This document shows positions 25,445-35,283 of a stretch of DNA of 64,000 bases, piece after piece (position 1 is the stretch's first letter; every line of letters starts with the position of its first letter). The stretch lies in the NCBI GenBank assembly GCA_963700785.1, contig CAVOYZ010000017.1, positions 1-64,000 on the forward strand, read 5' to 3'. The DNA comes from CAXMST01 sp963700785 (lineage in GTDB: Bacteria; Actinomycetota; Thermoleophilia; Solirubrobacterales; 70-9). A model generated the notes under the pieces. That model made no database searches. It was not told where the DNA came from and was given only the letters and a program-made list of their open reading frames with translations. The translations under genes and the position numbers were made by a program.

Positions 25445-25776
25445 GGCGGCGGGCGGCGGCAACGCTGCTCGCCTGCGGTGCCCTGGCGGCATCGCTCGGC
25501 GCCTGCGGCGACGACGAGCAGACGACCACCGAGCCGGTCACCGACTCGACCACATCGACGACCTCCACGACCAGTTCGACGACGACCGAGCCGACCTCGA
25601 CCACAACCACCGAACCGACCACGACGACCACGACCAGCGAACCGACGACGACGACCGACTCCGACTCCGACTCCGACTCCGACGGCGATCAGGGGAGCTC
25701 GAAGCAGCAGGCCGAGGACAACGCCCAGAAGGCCTTCGAGGCCTTCTGCGACGAGAATCCGGACCTCTGCGGCTGA
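25441..25776 (+). CDS. Thr-rich lipoprotein
   Basis: 111 residues. The GTG start overlaps the zinc-ribbon stop. The signal peptide ends in the lipobox LAASLGAC, so Cys lipidation is expected. The mature part is about 55 residues of Thr/Glu/Pro repeats (TTTEPTSTTTTEPTTTT), followed by SDSDSDSDGDQGS and a short C-terminal helix with two Cys (FEAFCDENPDLCG). It is probably a spacer anchored in the membrane and reaching into the wall. A similar Thr-rich lipoprotein is at 55328-55837. Confidence 0.65.
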   Translation: MRRRAAATLLACGALAASLGACGDDEQTTTEPVTDSTTSTTSTTSSTTTEPTSTTTTEPTTTTTTSEPTTTTDSDSDSDSDGDQGSSKQQAEDNAQKAFEAFCDENPDLCG

Positions 25777-25783
25777 GGAGCCC

Positions 25784-26515
25784 CTACTCGGGGTTTCCGG
25801 CGGTCTTCTTCGGGACGAAGTACGCCCAGTAGAGGATCCGCTCCCCGCTCAGCTTGCAGCCGTAGGTGCGGGTCGTCTTCTTCCGCAGGTGGGGCTTCGC
25901 CTTGGGAACGTCCTCGGCGCTGCAGGAATCGGACTTGCGGCTCGCCTTCCAGGCGTTCTTGGTGGTGTTGAGGCCGTCGCGGTACAGCGGCGCCCAGGTC
26001 GGCAGGGTGAGCGCGACGACCCGGCCCTCCTGCACCTTCAGCGGCTTGCTCAGGGTGAAGACCGGCTTGTTGCCCAGCGAGGCATCGAGCTCGACGGCCG
26101 GGCTCTGCTTGCCGAGCGTGTAGCGCGACCCCTTGCCCTTCTTCTTCAGGACGGCGATCTTTGCGATCGGTGCCGTGCCGAACTTCTTGTCCTTGAAGAT
26201 CTCGCCGAAGCCGCTCAGCTGCGAGCTGGTCGGCTTCGAGAGCTCGACCGACCAGGCAACCAGGTGTCCGTCGGCCGGGACCTTGTAGAGCCCCCGGCGT
26301 CCGTCGGCGGCAACCCCGAAACCGGTCACCGATCCCGTCGCACGGCAGTTCTTCGGGCAGAGTGGGCTCGGGGTGCCCTTCGTCGCTCCCAGGACCTTCG
26401 CCTGGCGTGCGGCCGAGGCGCTGTCGACCGCGATCGCGGCCGCGAGCACGGCCACGGACACAGCCAGGGCGGTCGCCAGGCGCAGAACTGCGTCAGGTTT
26501 CGCTGAAGTGGTCAT
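25784..26515 (-). CDS. Secreted protein of unknown function
   Basis: 243 residues with a signal peptide (VAVLAAAIAVDSASA about residues 20-35). The mature part has paired Cys (LCPKNCRATG and DSCSAEDV, YGCKLSG), VTGFGVAADGRRGLYKVPAD and several Lys-rich loops (KIAVLKKKGKGSRY), and is predicted mostly beta. No catalytic motif or known family is seen. It is convergent with the Thr-rich lipoprotein gene. Confidence 0.6.
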   Translation of the reverse strand: MTTSAKPDAVLRLATALAVSVAVLAAAIAVDSASAARQAKVLGATKGTPSPLCPKNCRATGSVTGFGVAADGRRGLYKVPADGHLVAWSVELSKPTSSQLSGFGEIFKDKKFGTAPIAKIAVLKKKGKGSRYTLGKQSPAVELDASLGNKPVFTLSKPLKVQEGRVVALTLPTWAPLYRDGLNTTKNAWKASRKSDSCSAEDVPKAKPHLRKKTTRTYGCKLSGERILYWAYFVPKKTAGNPE

Positions 26516-26698
26516 CAGATACTCCGAACACGGGGTCGGGCCGCAGGTTGCGGACCCAGGCGCCGATCCGGAAAGTCTAGGGCCGCGGCGCCCCGAACCG
26601 GCGCCGGCAGCGCTTTCCGGCAGGCGATCGCCCAGCCCGAGGCGCCGGGACCCGAGGGTGAGGCCGCAGCCCCGCCCTCACCTAGACTGATTCCGACG

Positions 26699-27673
26699 AT
26701 GGCGGCAATCGAGGTCGAGAACCTGCAGCGAAGCTTCGAGGGTGGCGTTACCGCCGTCGATGGCATCGATCTCGAGGTCGCCGACGGTGAGATCTTCTCC
26801 TTCCTCGGCCCGAACGGCGCCGGCAAGACGACCACGGTGCGGATGCTGTGCACGCTGCTGCGCCCGACCGGGGGCAGCGCCCGAGTCGCCGGCTATGACG
26901 TGATCGAGGACGCCGGCGCGGTCCGCGGCGCGATCGGAGTCGCCCTGCAGGAGGCGGCCCTGGACCCGCTGATGACCGGTCGCGAGCTGATCCGCCTGCA
27001 GGCGACGCTGCACGGCCTGCCGCCGGCCGAGATCGAGAGCCAGGCCGATGCCCTGCTCCGGCGGGTCGGGCTGACCCGGGCCGCCGATCGGCGGGTCGGG
27101 ACCTACTCGGGCGGCATGCAGCGCCGGCTCGATCTCGCCTCGGCGCTGGTCCACCAGCCCGCCGTGCTGTTCCTCGACGAGCCGACCACCGGCCTCGACC
27201 CGGTCAGCCGGATGACGATCTGGGAGGAGGTGCGCAAGCTCAACGACGAGGGAACGACGGTGTTCTTGACCACCCAGTACCTCGAGGAGGCGGACCAGCT
27301 CGCCGATCGCGTGGCGATCATCAGCGCCGGCAAGATCGTCGCCGAGGGCACCCCCGCCTCGCTCAAGGCCGAGGTCGGCAAGCCACGGCTCGAGGTGGCT
27401 GTGGCCGACGGCTCACCCGAGGTATGCGAGGAGGTCCTGGCCGGGTTCGGCGAGCGCCTGCCGGCCAAGGACGGGACCCTGGTGGTCGAGCTTGCCCGGG
27501 GCGCGGCCGAGATCGCTCCGGTCGTGCGGGCGCTCGACGAGCGCGGCATCCTGGTCGAGTCGCTGGAGCTGGTCGAGCCGACCCTCGACGACGTCTTCGT
27601 CGAGAAGACCGGCCAACACCTGGAGGAATCGGACGAGCCCGCCCCCGACGAGGCGGGGCAGGGCGCCGAGTGA
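26699..27673 (+). CDS. ABC-2 type transporter ATP-binding protein (DrrA-like)
   Basis: 324 residues. Walker A FLGPNGAGKTTT, signature YSGGMQRRLDLA, Walker B VLFLDEPTTGLDP, then the switch His replaced by Gln in TVFLTTQYLEEAD, as is normal in DrrA-type ATPases. The C-terminal extension (LEVAVADGSPEVCEEVLAGF and SLELVEPTLDDVFVEKTG) is the DrrA domain. It powers the two permeases encoded just downstream, with which it shares overlapping codons. The substrate is probably a lipid or hydrophobic drug. Confidence 0.93.
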   Translation: MAAIEVENLQRSFEGGVTAVDGIDLEVADGEIFSFLGPNGAGKTTTVRMLCTLLRPTGGSARVAGYDVIEDAGAVRGAIGVALQEAALDPLMTGRELIRLQATLHGLPPAEIESQADALLRRVGLTRAADRRVGTYSGGMQRRLDLASALVHQPAVLFLDEPTTGLDPVSRMTIWEEVRKLNDEGTTVFLTTQYLEEADQLADRVAIISAGKIVAEGTPASLKAEVGKPRLEVAVADGSPEVCEEVLAGFGERLPAKDGTLVVELARGAAEIAPVVRALDERGILVESLELVEPTLDDVFVEKTGQHLEESDEPAPDEAGQGAE

Positions 27674-28464
27674 GCGAGATCTTCAGTCGCCAGAGCTGGC
27701 GGGTCGTCATCGAGCTCGGGCGGCGCTCGGTCCAGCAGACCTTCAGGCGGCCGCAGCTGATGGCGCCGCTGATCATCTTCCCGACCCTGCTGCTGGCGAT
27801 CCAGACCGGCGGCGCCGGCCGCGCCGTCGACCTCCCCGGCTTCCCTCCGGTCGAGAGCTTCCTCGCCTTCATGCTCGCCGGGGCGATGGTCCAGTCGACG
27901 CTGCTCGCCGGAAACAGCGGTGGAATCGCACTCGCCGTCGACATCGAGATGGGCTTCACCGACCGGCTGCTGGTCGCGCCGATCCCGCGCTTCTCGATCG
28001 TGCTCGGCCGGCTCGCGGGGACAGCCGCGCTCGGGCTGTTCACGGCGATCTGGTTTCTCGCGATCGGCTTCGCCTTCGGCGTCAAGTTCACCGAGGGGCC
28101 GCTCGGGGTGCTGGTGATGATCCTGCTGGTGATCGGCTCGGCGGTCGCCTTCGGCTCGATCGGGGCGGCGATCGCGCTGCGCTCGGGGAGCGCCTCGGTC
28201 GTCCAGGGCATGTTCCCGCTGGTCTTCGTGATCCTCTTTCTCTCGACCGCGTTCTTCCCCCAGGATCTGCTGCTCGAGCCGGCCCAGACCGTCGCCGAGT
28301 ACAACCCGCTGAGCTTCATCGTCAACGCGGTCCGCGACCCGGTGGTCTTCACCTTCTCCGCCGAGGACATGCTCAAGGGGCTGCTCGGGCTGGTGGTGAT
28401 CGGCGGCTTCGGGACCGTGCTGGCGGCCCGCGCCCTCCGCCACCGGCTGAGGACCGGCGGATGA
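27670..28464 (+). CDS. ABC-2 type transporter permease 1
   Basis: 264 residues from a GTG that overlaps the ATPase stop (GTGA). Six membrane helices: PLIIFPTLLLAIQTGG, SFLAFMLAGAMVQSTLLAG, LGLFTAIWFLAIGFAFGV, VLVMILLVIGSAVAFG and others. SGGIALAVDIEMGFTDRLLVAP is the typical cytoplasmic coupling loop of DrrB-like permeases. It pairs with the second permease to form the membrane channel. Confidence 0.9.
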   Translation: MSEIFSRQSWRVVIELGRRSVQQTFRRPQLMAPLIIFPTLLLAIQTGGAGRAVDLPGFPPVESFLAFMLAGAMVQSTLLAGNSGGIALAVDIEMGFTDRLLVAPIPRFSIVLGRLAGTAALGLFTAIWFLAIGFAFGVKFTEGPLGVLVMILLVIGSAVAFGSIGAAIALRSGSASVVQGMFPLVFVILFLSTAFFPQDLLLEPAQTVAEYNPLSFIVNAVRDPVVFTFSAEDMLKGLLGLVVIGGFGTVLAARALRHRLRTGG

Positions 28465-29237
28465 GCCACGCGCTGCGCATCGACGTGACCACGATCCGGG
28501 CGATGATCCAGCGCTCGCGGAACGAGCTGCTGCGAGTCCCCGGAGCAGCGATCCCGGGCGTCCTCGCTCCGACGATCTTCTTCCTCGGGCTGACCGCCGT
28601 GTTCGGCAGCCTGACCCTGCTGCCGGGCTTCGACACGCAGAGCTACCAGAGCTTCCTGATCCCGGTCAGCCTGATGCAGGGGGCCGGCTTCACCGGCGCC
28701 GCGACCGGCGTCAACCTCGCCCGCGACATCGAGAACGGGCTCTTCGACCGCTTCCTCGCCTCCCCGGCGCCGCGCTGGGTGCTGCTCACCGGCCTGGTCA
28801 GCTCCGCCAGCCTGCGGGCGCTGGTGCCCGGCACCTTCCTGTTCATCGTCGCGATGATCGTCGGCGCGAACTTCCCCGGCGGCCTCGGGCTGCTGGTCGC
28901 CGTCGTCGCGGTGATGGGGATGGGAGTGGTCGCGGCCTGCTGGGGCGTGGCGCTGGCGCTCAAGTTCAAGACCCAGTCGGCGGCGCCGCTGATGCAGGCG
29001 GGAATGCTGGTGCTGATCCTGACCACCACCGCCTACGCGCCGCAGGAGCTGCTGACCGGCTGGCTGGCGGAGGTGGCGCGGATCAACCCCGCCACCCAGG
29101 TCGTCGAGATGGCGCGCCAGGGCTTCGTCGGCACGGTCACCTGGAGCGGCACCTGGCCCGGAATCGTCACCCTGATCGGGATGATCGCCCTGCTCGGCGC
29201 CTGGGCGCTGCGCGGGATGCGACGGACGGCCTTCTAG
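28461..29237 (+). CDS. ABC-2 type transporter permease 2
   Basis: 258 residues from the ATG at 28461, overlapping the previous stop by four bases (ATGA). Six helices; the coupling loop is TGVNLARDIENGLFDRFLAS and the C-terminal region has LLTGWLAEVARINPATQVVE before the last helix. It is about one-fifth identical by eye to permease 1, typical of heterodimeric DrrB/DrrC systems. The operon ends here, convergent with infA. Confidence 0.9.
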   Translation: MSHALRIDVTTIRAMIQRSRNELLRVPGAAIPGVLAPTIFFLGLTAVFGSLTLLPGFDTQSYQSFLIPVSLMQGAGFTGAATGVNLARDIENGLFDRFLASPAPRWVLLTGLVSSASLRALVPGTFLFIVAMIVGANFPGGLGLLVAVVAVMGMGVVAACWGVALALKFKTQSAAPLMQAGMLVLILTTTAYAPQELLTGWLAEVARINPATQVVEMARQGFVGTVTWSGTWPGIVTLIGMIALLGAWALRGMRRTAF

Positions 29238-29255
29238 GCCGATACGGCCGAGCGG

Positions 29256-29474
29256 CTACTTGTAGCGGTAGGTGATCCGGCCGCGATCGAGGTCATAGGG
29301 GCTGAGCTCGATCTTCACGCGATCGCCGGGGAGGATGCGGATGTAGTGGCGGCGCATCTTGCCGCTGATGTGCCCGAGGACCTCGTGGTCGTTGTCGAGC
29401 TTGACCTTGAACATCGTGTTCGGGAGGGCCTCGGTGACCTCGCCCTCCATCTCGATTTTCTCTTCCTTCGCCAT
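29256..29474 (-). CDS. infA: Translation initiation factor IF-1
   Basis: 72 residues, the standard size, with one OB fold: EGEVTEALPNTMFKVKLDND, then GHISGKMRRHYIRILPGDRV and KIELSPYDLDRGRITYRYK. It binds the A site of the 30S subunit at initiation. It is the last gene of the long minus-strand housekeeping run, 84 bases from the enoyl-CoA hydratase-like gene. Confidence 0.97.
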   Translation of the reverse strand: MAKEEKIEMEGEVTEALPNTMFKVKLDNDHEVLGHISGKMRRHYIRILPGDRVKIELSPYDLDRGRITYRYK

Positions 29475-29558
29475 CGCGCGAGGCGCAGCGTAGCGGAGAC
29501 GGCGGCCCTGATCCCCGGATTCCGGCGCTGCGGGCGGCGTTGCGCCGGCCCGCAGGCC

Positions 29559-30363
29559 CTACTTGCCCTCGAATGTCGCCTTGCCGGGGCCCTCGCTGAG
29601 GAAGCTCTGAACCGCGCCCTTCAGGTCGTCGGTGTCGAACAGCGGCCCGGCGATCCCGGGAGTCGCCCGGTCGGCGGCCTCGACGCCGCCGTCGAGGTAG
29701 GCGCGGATGATCCGCTTGGTTGCACCGTGGGCGACCGTCGGGCCGGCCGCCAGTCGCTGCGCGAACCTGAATTCCCTTCTCGAGCAGGTCCTCGGCCGCG
29801 ACGACCCTGTTGACGACCCCCCACTCGAGCATCTTCTCGGCGTCGTAGAGGCCGCCGGTCATCACGAACTCCCGGGCCCGTGCGGGGCCCGCCCGCTCCG
29901 CCATCCGCTGGACGCCGCCGCCGAACGGGGTCAGCCCGACGACCCGCTCGACGAGCCCGAACTGGGCGCCCTCGGCAGCCCAGATCATGTCGCAGCCGAG
30001 CGCCGTCTCCAGTCCGGCGGTCAGGCACAGGCCCTGGACCAGCGCCAGCGTCGGGATCGGCAGCCCCTCGAAGCAGGCGAGGTCGGCGATCCCCTGCTCG
30101 GCGAGCGCGGTGCCCTCGGCCGAGCCCTCGATCGCCGCGAAGGTGTTGACGTCGACGCCGCCGGTGAAGACGTCGCCCTCGGCCCGGTAGACGAACGCCC
30201 GCGCGCCCGAGGCGGCGACCTCGTCCCGGACCTCGCGCAGGCGCTCGAAGGTCCGCGTCCGGAACAGGTTCAGCGGCGGGTCGTCGAGCACGGCGATCAT
30301 CACCTCGCCGTCGCGCTCGAGCCTCACCGGGTCGCGATCGGCGGTCCGCTCGTCCTCGGCCAT
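29559..30363 (-). CDS. Enoyl-CoA hydratase/isomerase family protein (one-base frame break near 29765)
   Basis: ATG at 30363 with AAGGGG eight bases upstream; a GTG at 30372 is also in frame. The intact part shows FVYRAEGDVFTGGVDVNTF (oxyanion hole 1), ALVQGLCLTAGLETALGCDM (oxyanion hole 2) and VERVVGLTPFGGGVQRMAER. After LEKGIQ the frame shifts; dropping one base restores AQRLAAGPTVAHGATKRIIR and the stop at 29559, giving 267 residues. The acyl substrate is unknown. The start follows the HIT stop by one base, so the two are coupled. Confidence 0.82.
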
Positions 30364-30364
30364 C

Positions 30365-30778
30365 TCAATCACCCCTTATCTGCGCGGCGGTCCGCGCGAT
30401 CTCGCCGAGCTCGGCGCCGCGCGGGATCCACGGCAGCTTCAGCGGGTCGTCCTCATAGCGGGGAATCACGTGGATGTGGAAGTGGAAGACGGTCTGCCAG
30501 CCGGCGGCGCCGCAGGCATTGAGCAGGTTGAACCCGGCCGGGTCCAGCGTCTCGGTGATCCGCCGCGCGAGCCGCTGGGACGCGGCGACCGTGTGACGCA
30601 GGTCGTCGGGCTCGATCTCGTGCAGATCGCGGCTGTGTCGCCTCGGGATCACGAGGGCGTGACCGGGGGTCGCCGGGTTGATGTCCATGAACGCGAGCGT
30701 GTGCTCGTCCGAGTCCAGCAGCTCGGCCGGGGCGTCGCCGGCGACGATCGAACAGAAGATGCAGGGCGCCTCGCTCAC
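30365..30778 (-). CDS. HIT-family nucleotide hydrolase
   Basis: 137 residues from a GTG. The zinc-ribbon-like start is APCIFCSIVAGDAPAELL; GHALVIPRRHSRDL is the substrate loop and HFHIHVIPRYEDD holds the HxHxH triad, with the middle His as nucleophile. It hydrolyses AMP-lysine or dinucleoside-polyphosphate-like substrates in the cytoplasm. A longer open frame upstream is ignored, since homologues begin at this point. Confidence 0.92.
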   Translation of the reverse strand: MSEAPCIFCSIVAGDAPAELLDSDEHTLAFMDINPATPGHALVIPRRHSRDLHEIEPDDLRHTVAASQRLARRITETLDPAGFNLLNACGAAGWQTVFHFHIHVIPRYEDDPLKLPWIPRGAELGEIARTAAQIRGD

Positions 30779-30788
30779 CGGAGCCAGC

Positions 30789-32244
30789 CTATCCGGGCGC
30801 TGGTTGTGACGCCGACCAGGACCGCAGGTGAGCCTCGGCCGCTGCGCGGTCACCGACCTCGCCGGCGAACTGCGCCGCCCGGAGCTCGCCGACAGCCGCG
30901 CCGATCGCGGACGCCCTCGACTCCGAGCAGCTCGGCGATCTCGGCCCCCGAGAGCAGCGGCCGCGGCGGGCCGCGGCGCTCGAGCACGACGATCTCGGCG
31001 AGCATCTCGCGCGCCAGCTCGAGGTGGGCAGCGATCGCCTCGGCCGGGACCCCGGCGCCCTGCGCTGAGAGGCGGTCGGCGATCGTCAGCATCGTCACGT
31101 CGAGGGCCTCCCGGCCGGTCAGATCGAGGTACTCCCAGATCCTGCGCCTGTCGAGCGGGCGCTCGTGGGTCATGAAGCCGAGCACGAGGTGGTGTCGCGT
31201 GAGCGCCGCCTGGTAGTCGGCGAAGCGGCTGCTGGAGTGCAGGCCCCGGCAGAGCTCGGCGACCATCTCCGCGCCGATCCGATCGTGTCCGCGGAAGCTG
31301 ACGAAGCCCCCCCGCTCGGCTCGCGTCGCAGGCTTGCCGATGTCGTGCAGGATCGCCGCGAAGCGGACCCCGTCCCGGCGGCTGAGGCCGTCGGCCAACG
31401 GCTCGGCGAGGGCCGCGCCGACGTCGGCCGCGGCGGCGCCGACGTAGGCCTCGAGGTCGGCCTCGACCTCAAGCCAGCGACGCAGCACCTCGATCGTGTG
31501 GTCGTGGACGTCGAGGTGGTGGTTGGGGCTCTGGACGACGCCACGCAGAGCGGCGAGCGGCGGCAGCACGACCGGCGTCAGGCCGAGCTCATCGAGCAGC
31601 TCGAGCGAGCGCAGCGGCCGCTCACCGGCGATCATCGCCTTGAGCTCGGCGAACCGGCGCTCCGGCGCCGGCTCGGCCGCCCTACCTGCCGTCGCCCTGA
31701 TCAGGGCGACGGTCGCGGGATCGGGCTCGAGCGAGAAGGTCGCCGCGATCCGGGCGGCCCGCATCATCCGTAGCGGGTCGGCCTCGAAGGTCTCGTCGTA
31801 GGCGGCGCGCAGGCGCCGCGCCTCGAAGTCCTCGATCCCACCGCTCGGGTCGATCGGGGCGCCGCCCGCAAGCGGCACCGCGATCGCGTTCACGGTGAAG
31901 TCGCGCAGCCGGAGATCGGCCTCGAGCGTCGCTGCCCGGAGCGCGACGACGTCGACGGTCCAGGCGTTCCGGGGTCCGCTGACGCGCCAGGTCTCGTGCT
32001 CGCCGGAGAGCTCGAAGGCGCTGCCGCCGAGCAGCGCGGCGGCCCGGCGGGCGATCTCGGGCACGTCGCCGTCGGCGACGAGGTCGATGTCGTCGACCTC
32101 CCGGCCCGCGAGCGCGTCGCGGATCGCGCCGCCGACGATCCAGGCGTTGACCGGCGAACGGAGCTGAAGCCCGGCGCGGAGCGCGACCAGGCGCTCGCTC
32201 GCGCCGAGCGCGGCCTCGATCCTCGCGGCGGCCCCGGCGCTCAC
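30789..32244 (-). CDS. CCA-adding enzyme / poly(A) polymerase family with HD domain (one-base frame break near 30910)
   Basis: 485 residues when corrected. The nucleotidyltransferase head has VGGAIRDALAGREVDDIDLV (GG..R and the DxD pair) and LRDFTVNAIAVPLAGG. RNA-binding helices follow (DPLRMMRAARIAATF), then an HD hydrolase domain (AAILHDIGKPATRAE; FRGHDRIGAEM). Near residue 445 the frame slips; removing one base restores IGAAVGELRAAQFAGEVGDR and a stop at 30789. It repairs or adds the tRNA CCA end, or is a related tRNA nucleotidyltransferase. The GTG start overlaps the alr stop. Confidence 0.85.
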
Positions 32245-33360
32245 CGGCGCGCCAGCCGCGGCACCCGAGGTGAGATCCCGCAGGTGATCTCGTAGTTGAT
32301 CGTCGCCAACCGCCCGGCCAGCTCCTCGGCGCTGATCCGCTGACCGCCACTCGGCCCGAGCAGCACCACCTCCTCGCCGACCGAGACGACCGGCTCGGGA
32401 CCGAGATCGACGGTGACGTTGTCCATCGAGACCGTCCCGATCACCGGGTAGCGGTCGCCGGCGATCAGGACCTCCGCGTTGTTGCTGAGCCCGCGGCGGT
32501 AGCCGTCGCCGTAGCCGACCGGCACCACTCCGACCGCGGTCTCGCGCTCGGCCCGCCAGCGGCGCCCGTAGCCGGCGCTGTCGCCCGGATCGAAGCGCTT
32601 GATGTCAGCCACGTAGCTGCTGATCCCCATCGCCGGCTCGAGCCCGGACTCTGCCGGATCCCCGCCGAACGGATCGAGCCCGTAGACGGCGACGCCGCAG
32701 CGGACCATGTCGAAGTGCGAGGCGGCCGACCGCAGGGTCGCGGCGCTGTTCGCCGCGTGCAGCTGCAGGCCGTGTCGCTCGCGGGCCGGGACGGCAAGCT
32801 CGCGGAAGCGCTCGAGCTGCTCGTCGAAGAAGCTCGAGCCGCGCTCGTCGGCGGTCGCGAAATGGGTCCAGAGCCCCGCCAGCTCGATCCGGTCGTCGTC
32901 GGCGGCGAGCTCGAGCAGCCGCTCGACCCGCGGCCGGGTCGCGTTCGCCGAGCCGCCCCATGCCGGTGTCGAACTTGACGTGCACGCGCGGCCGCAGCCC
33001 GAGGCTCGCGCCACGCTCGGCCACCGCCTCGAGGAAGCCGGGACGCCAGACCCCGATCTCGGCCCGGGCGCCGAGGGCGACGTCGAGCTCGGGATCGGTC
33101 AGCGCCCCCATCACGAGGATCGGCGACTCCTCGATCGCCGCGCGGAGCTCGAACGCCTCACCCGCGGTCGCCACCGCGAGCACCCGCGCGCCGCCCGCGA
33201 GCGCCGCCCGCGCGGACTCGATCATCCCGTGGCCGTAGCCGTTCGACTTGACCACCGCGCAGAGCAGCGTGCCGGGACTGAGCTCGGAGCCGAGGCGCCT
33301 GCAGTTGCGCTCGACGGCAGCCGTGTCGACCCAGGCCGTGACCCGCTGGAAGGCGTCCAT
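32241..33360 (-). CDS. alr: Alanine racemase (one-base frame break near 32945)
   Basis: 373 residues after correction. The PLP lysine is in LLCAVVKSNGYGHGM and the N-terminal barrel includes VHVKFDTGMGRLG. The frame breaks right after that motif; one base less gives ATRPRVERLLELAADDDRIE. The C-terminal domain has AGYGRRWRAERETAVGVVPV, GYGDGYRRGLSNNAEVLIAG (catalytic Tyr region) and GTVSMDNVTVDLG. It makes D-alanine for peptidoglycan. The ATG shares one base with the nnr stop. Confidence 0.9.
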
Positions 33361-34879
33361 CAGCGCGCCAGGCCCGCGGGCAGGTCCTCGATCACGTCCG
33401 TGGCTATCACCGACTCGGCCGCCCCGATTCGCTCGGCGGCGAATCGGCCCGCGCGGGCGTGGGCAAGAACCGCCGGCCGCGCATGCCTCGAACGGCTCGA
33501 GCCCGCGGGCAATCAGGGCCGCGATCGCCCCCGAGAGCACGTCGCCGGTGCCGGCGGTCGCCAGCCCGGGACTGGCGAGGGCGTTGATCGCGAGGCGCTC
33601 GCCGTCGGTGACGATCGTGTCGCTGCCCTTGAGCACGACGATTCCCCCGCAGCGCCGGGCCGCCTCGCGGGCCGAGTCGAGCCGTGCCGCGGAGACGGCC
33701 TCCGACTCGACCCCGAGCAGCCGGCCGAGCTCGCCCGCGTGCGGGGTGAGCACCAGCGGGCGCCCGGTGGCGGCCTGCTCGAGATCGGTCCCGAGAGCGT
33801 TGAGGCCGTCGGCGTCGACCAACAGCGGGACCCTGATCGAGGCGGCCAGCTCGCGGGCGAGCTCGGCCGCCCGCGGCGCCCGGCCGAGACCCGGGCCGAG
33901 GACGACGCAGTCGGCGCTCTCGCTGCGCTCGAGGATCGCCGGCGCAGCCCCCGGCTCGAGGCTGCCGTCCGAGCCGGCCACTCCGAGGGTCATCACCTCG
34001 GTCAGCTTCGTCTCGAGGATCGGCTCGAGCTCGGCCGGAGTCGCAACCGCCGCGTATCCCGCCCCGGCGCGGACCGCCGCCCCGGCGGCCATGCAGACGG
34101 CGCCGGTCAGCCCTCGCGAGCCGCCGACGACGAGGACGTTGCCGGAGCTGAACTTGTTCGAGCGGTCGCCGCGCCGCGGCAGCTGGTCGAGAATCTCGAT
34201 GCCGATCGTCCCGCCCGCGGGCCGCACCGGGGCCCCGGCCGGGATCCCGATGTCGGCGACCGTCAGCTCGCCGGTGTGCGAGCGGCCGGGCTCGATCAGG
34301 TGGCCCAGCTTGGCGGCGTGAAAGGTGACCGTGCGGGTGGCGCCCACCGCACCGCCCGAGGCAACCCCGGTCGCCGCGTCGACGCCCGAGGCGATATCGC
34401 AGGCGACGACCGGGCAACCGGCGCCGTTGATCGCCTCGATCGCCGCTGCCGCCGGGTCACGGGGGACGCCGGAGAAGCCGGTCCCGAAGATCGCGTCGAC
34501 GATCGCCCCGGAGCCGGCGAGCAGATCGCCGAGCAGATCCGGCTCCGCCCGCAGCGGCTCGCCTGCGTAGCGCTCGAGGTTGGTGGTCGAGTCGGGGCTG
34601 AGCTCGTCGGGATCCCCGAGCAGCACGACCTCGACCTCTATGCGGCGCTCCGCGAGAAGCGCGGGCCGCGACCAGCCCGTCGCCGCCGTTGTTGCCCTTG
34701 CCGCAGACGACCCTCACCGGGCCCGCCCCCGCCACGCCCTCGACCGCATCGGCGACCGCGCTGCCCGCGGTCTCCATCAGCCGCAGCGACGGGACGCCCT
34801 GTTCCTCGATCGCCCAGCGATCGGCCTCGCGCATCGCGGCGGCGTCGAGCAGGGGTGAGAGCCAGGCCTCTGGGTCCAC
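33360..34879 (-). CDS. nnr: Bifunctional NAD(P)HX epimerase / ADP-dependent dehydratase (two one-base frame breaks)
   Basis: About 505 residues from a GTG. The N-terminal epimerase (YjeF_N) has GVPSLRLMETAG and VVCGKGNNGGDGLVAAR; a slip at about 34657 follows. Then come VDAIFGTGFSGVPRDPAAAA and DIASGVDAATG. The C-terminal dehydratase has SGNVLVVGGSRGLTGAVCMA, DADGLNALGTDL, LTPHAGELGRLLG and SPGLATAGTGDVLSGAIAAL. A second slip at about 33470 is followed by HARAGRFAAERIGAAESVIA. It repairs hydrated NADH/NADPH. It lies 11 bases after acpS. Confidence 0.9.
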
Positions 34880-34890
34880 AGGGTCCGAGA

Positions 34891-35283
34891 CTACCCCCGC
34901 GGCGCCCCGTCGCTCCCGTTCGCCACCACGACGGCGGCCGCGATCTCGCGTGAGTGGCTCAACGAGACGGCCAGGCGCACCCCCAATGATCTCGCCCGCC
35001 GCTGCGCCGGCCCGTGCAGCCGCAGGGCCGGCCCCCGCCCCTCGCCGCCGACGACCTCGACGGCGCTGATCGGCAGGCCGCCGCCGAGCGCCTTCACGGC
35101 CGCCTCCTTGGCGGCGAACCGGGCCGCGAGGTGACGCGCGGGACGGCCCCGATCCCGCGCGTATTCGAGCTCCCCGGGGCTGAACAGCCGCCGCGCGAGC
35201 CGTGGGTGGCGTTCGAGCGCGCGCTCGAGCCGCTCGATCTCGATCAGGTCGATCCCCGGCCTCGCTGCCGAGGCCGGGCTCAC
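34891..35283 (-). CDS. acpS: Holo-[acyl-carrier-protein] synthase
   Basis: 130 residues from a GTG that overlaps the DUF3352 stop. Motifs GIDLIEIERLERALERHPRL (Mg-binding Asp) and HLAARFAAKEAAVKALGGGL (catalytic Glu/Lys helix) define the AcpS family; GVRLAVSLSHSREIAAAVVV closes the fold. It transfers 4'-phosphopantetheine from CoA to acyl carrier protein. Confidence 0.93.
   Translation of the reverse strand: MSPASAARPGIDLIEIERLERALERHPRLARRLFSPGELEYARDRGRPARHLAARFAAKEAAVKALGGGLPISAVEVVGGEGRGPALRLHGPAQRRARSLGVRLAVSLSHSREIAAAVVVANGSDGAPRG

Noticed and set aside
25478..26506. Long plus-strand reading frame over the Thr-rich lipoprotein and the secreted protein gene
   Set aside because: Arg/Pro-rich composition typical of antisense or off-frame reading in GC-rich DNA; real genes with signal peptides cover both parts.
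32707..34953. A 748-codon plus-strand open frame opposite alr-nnr
   Set aside because: It is the antisense shadow of conserved PLP and NAD(P)HX-repair enzymes and has no family features.
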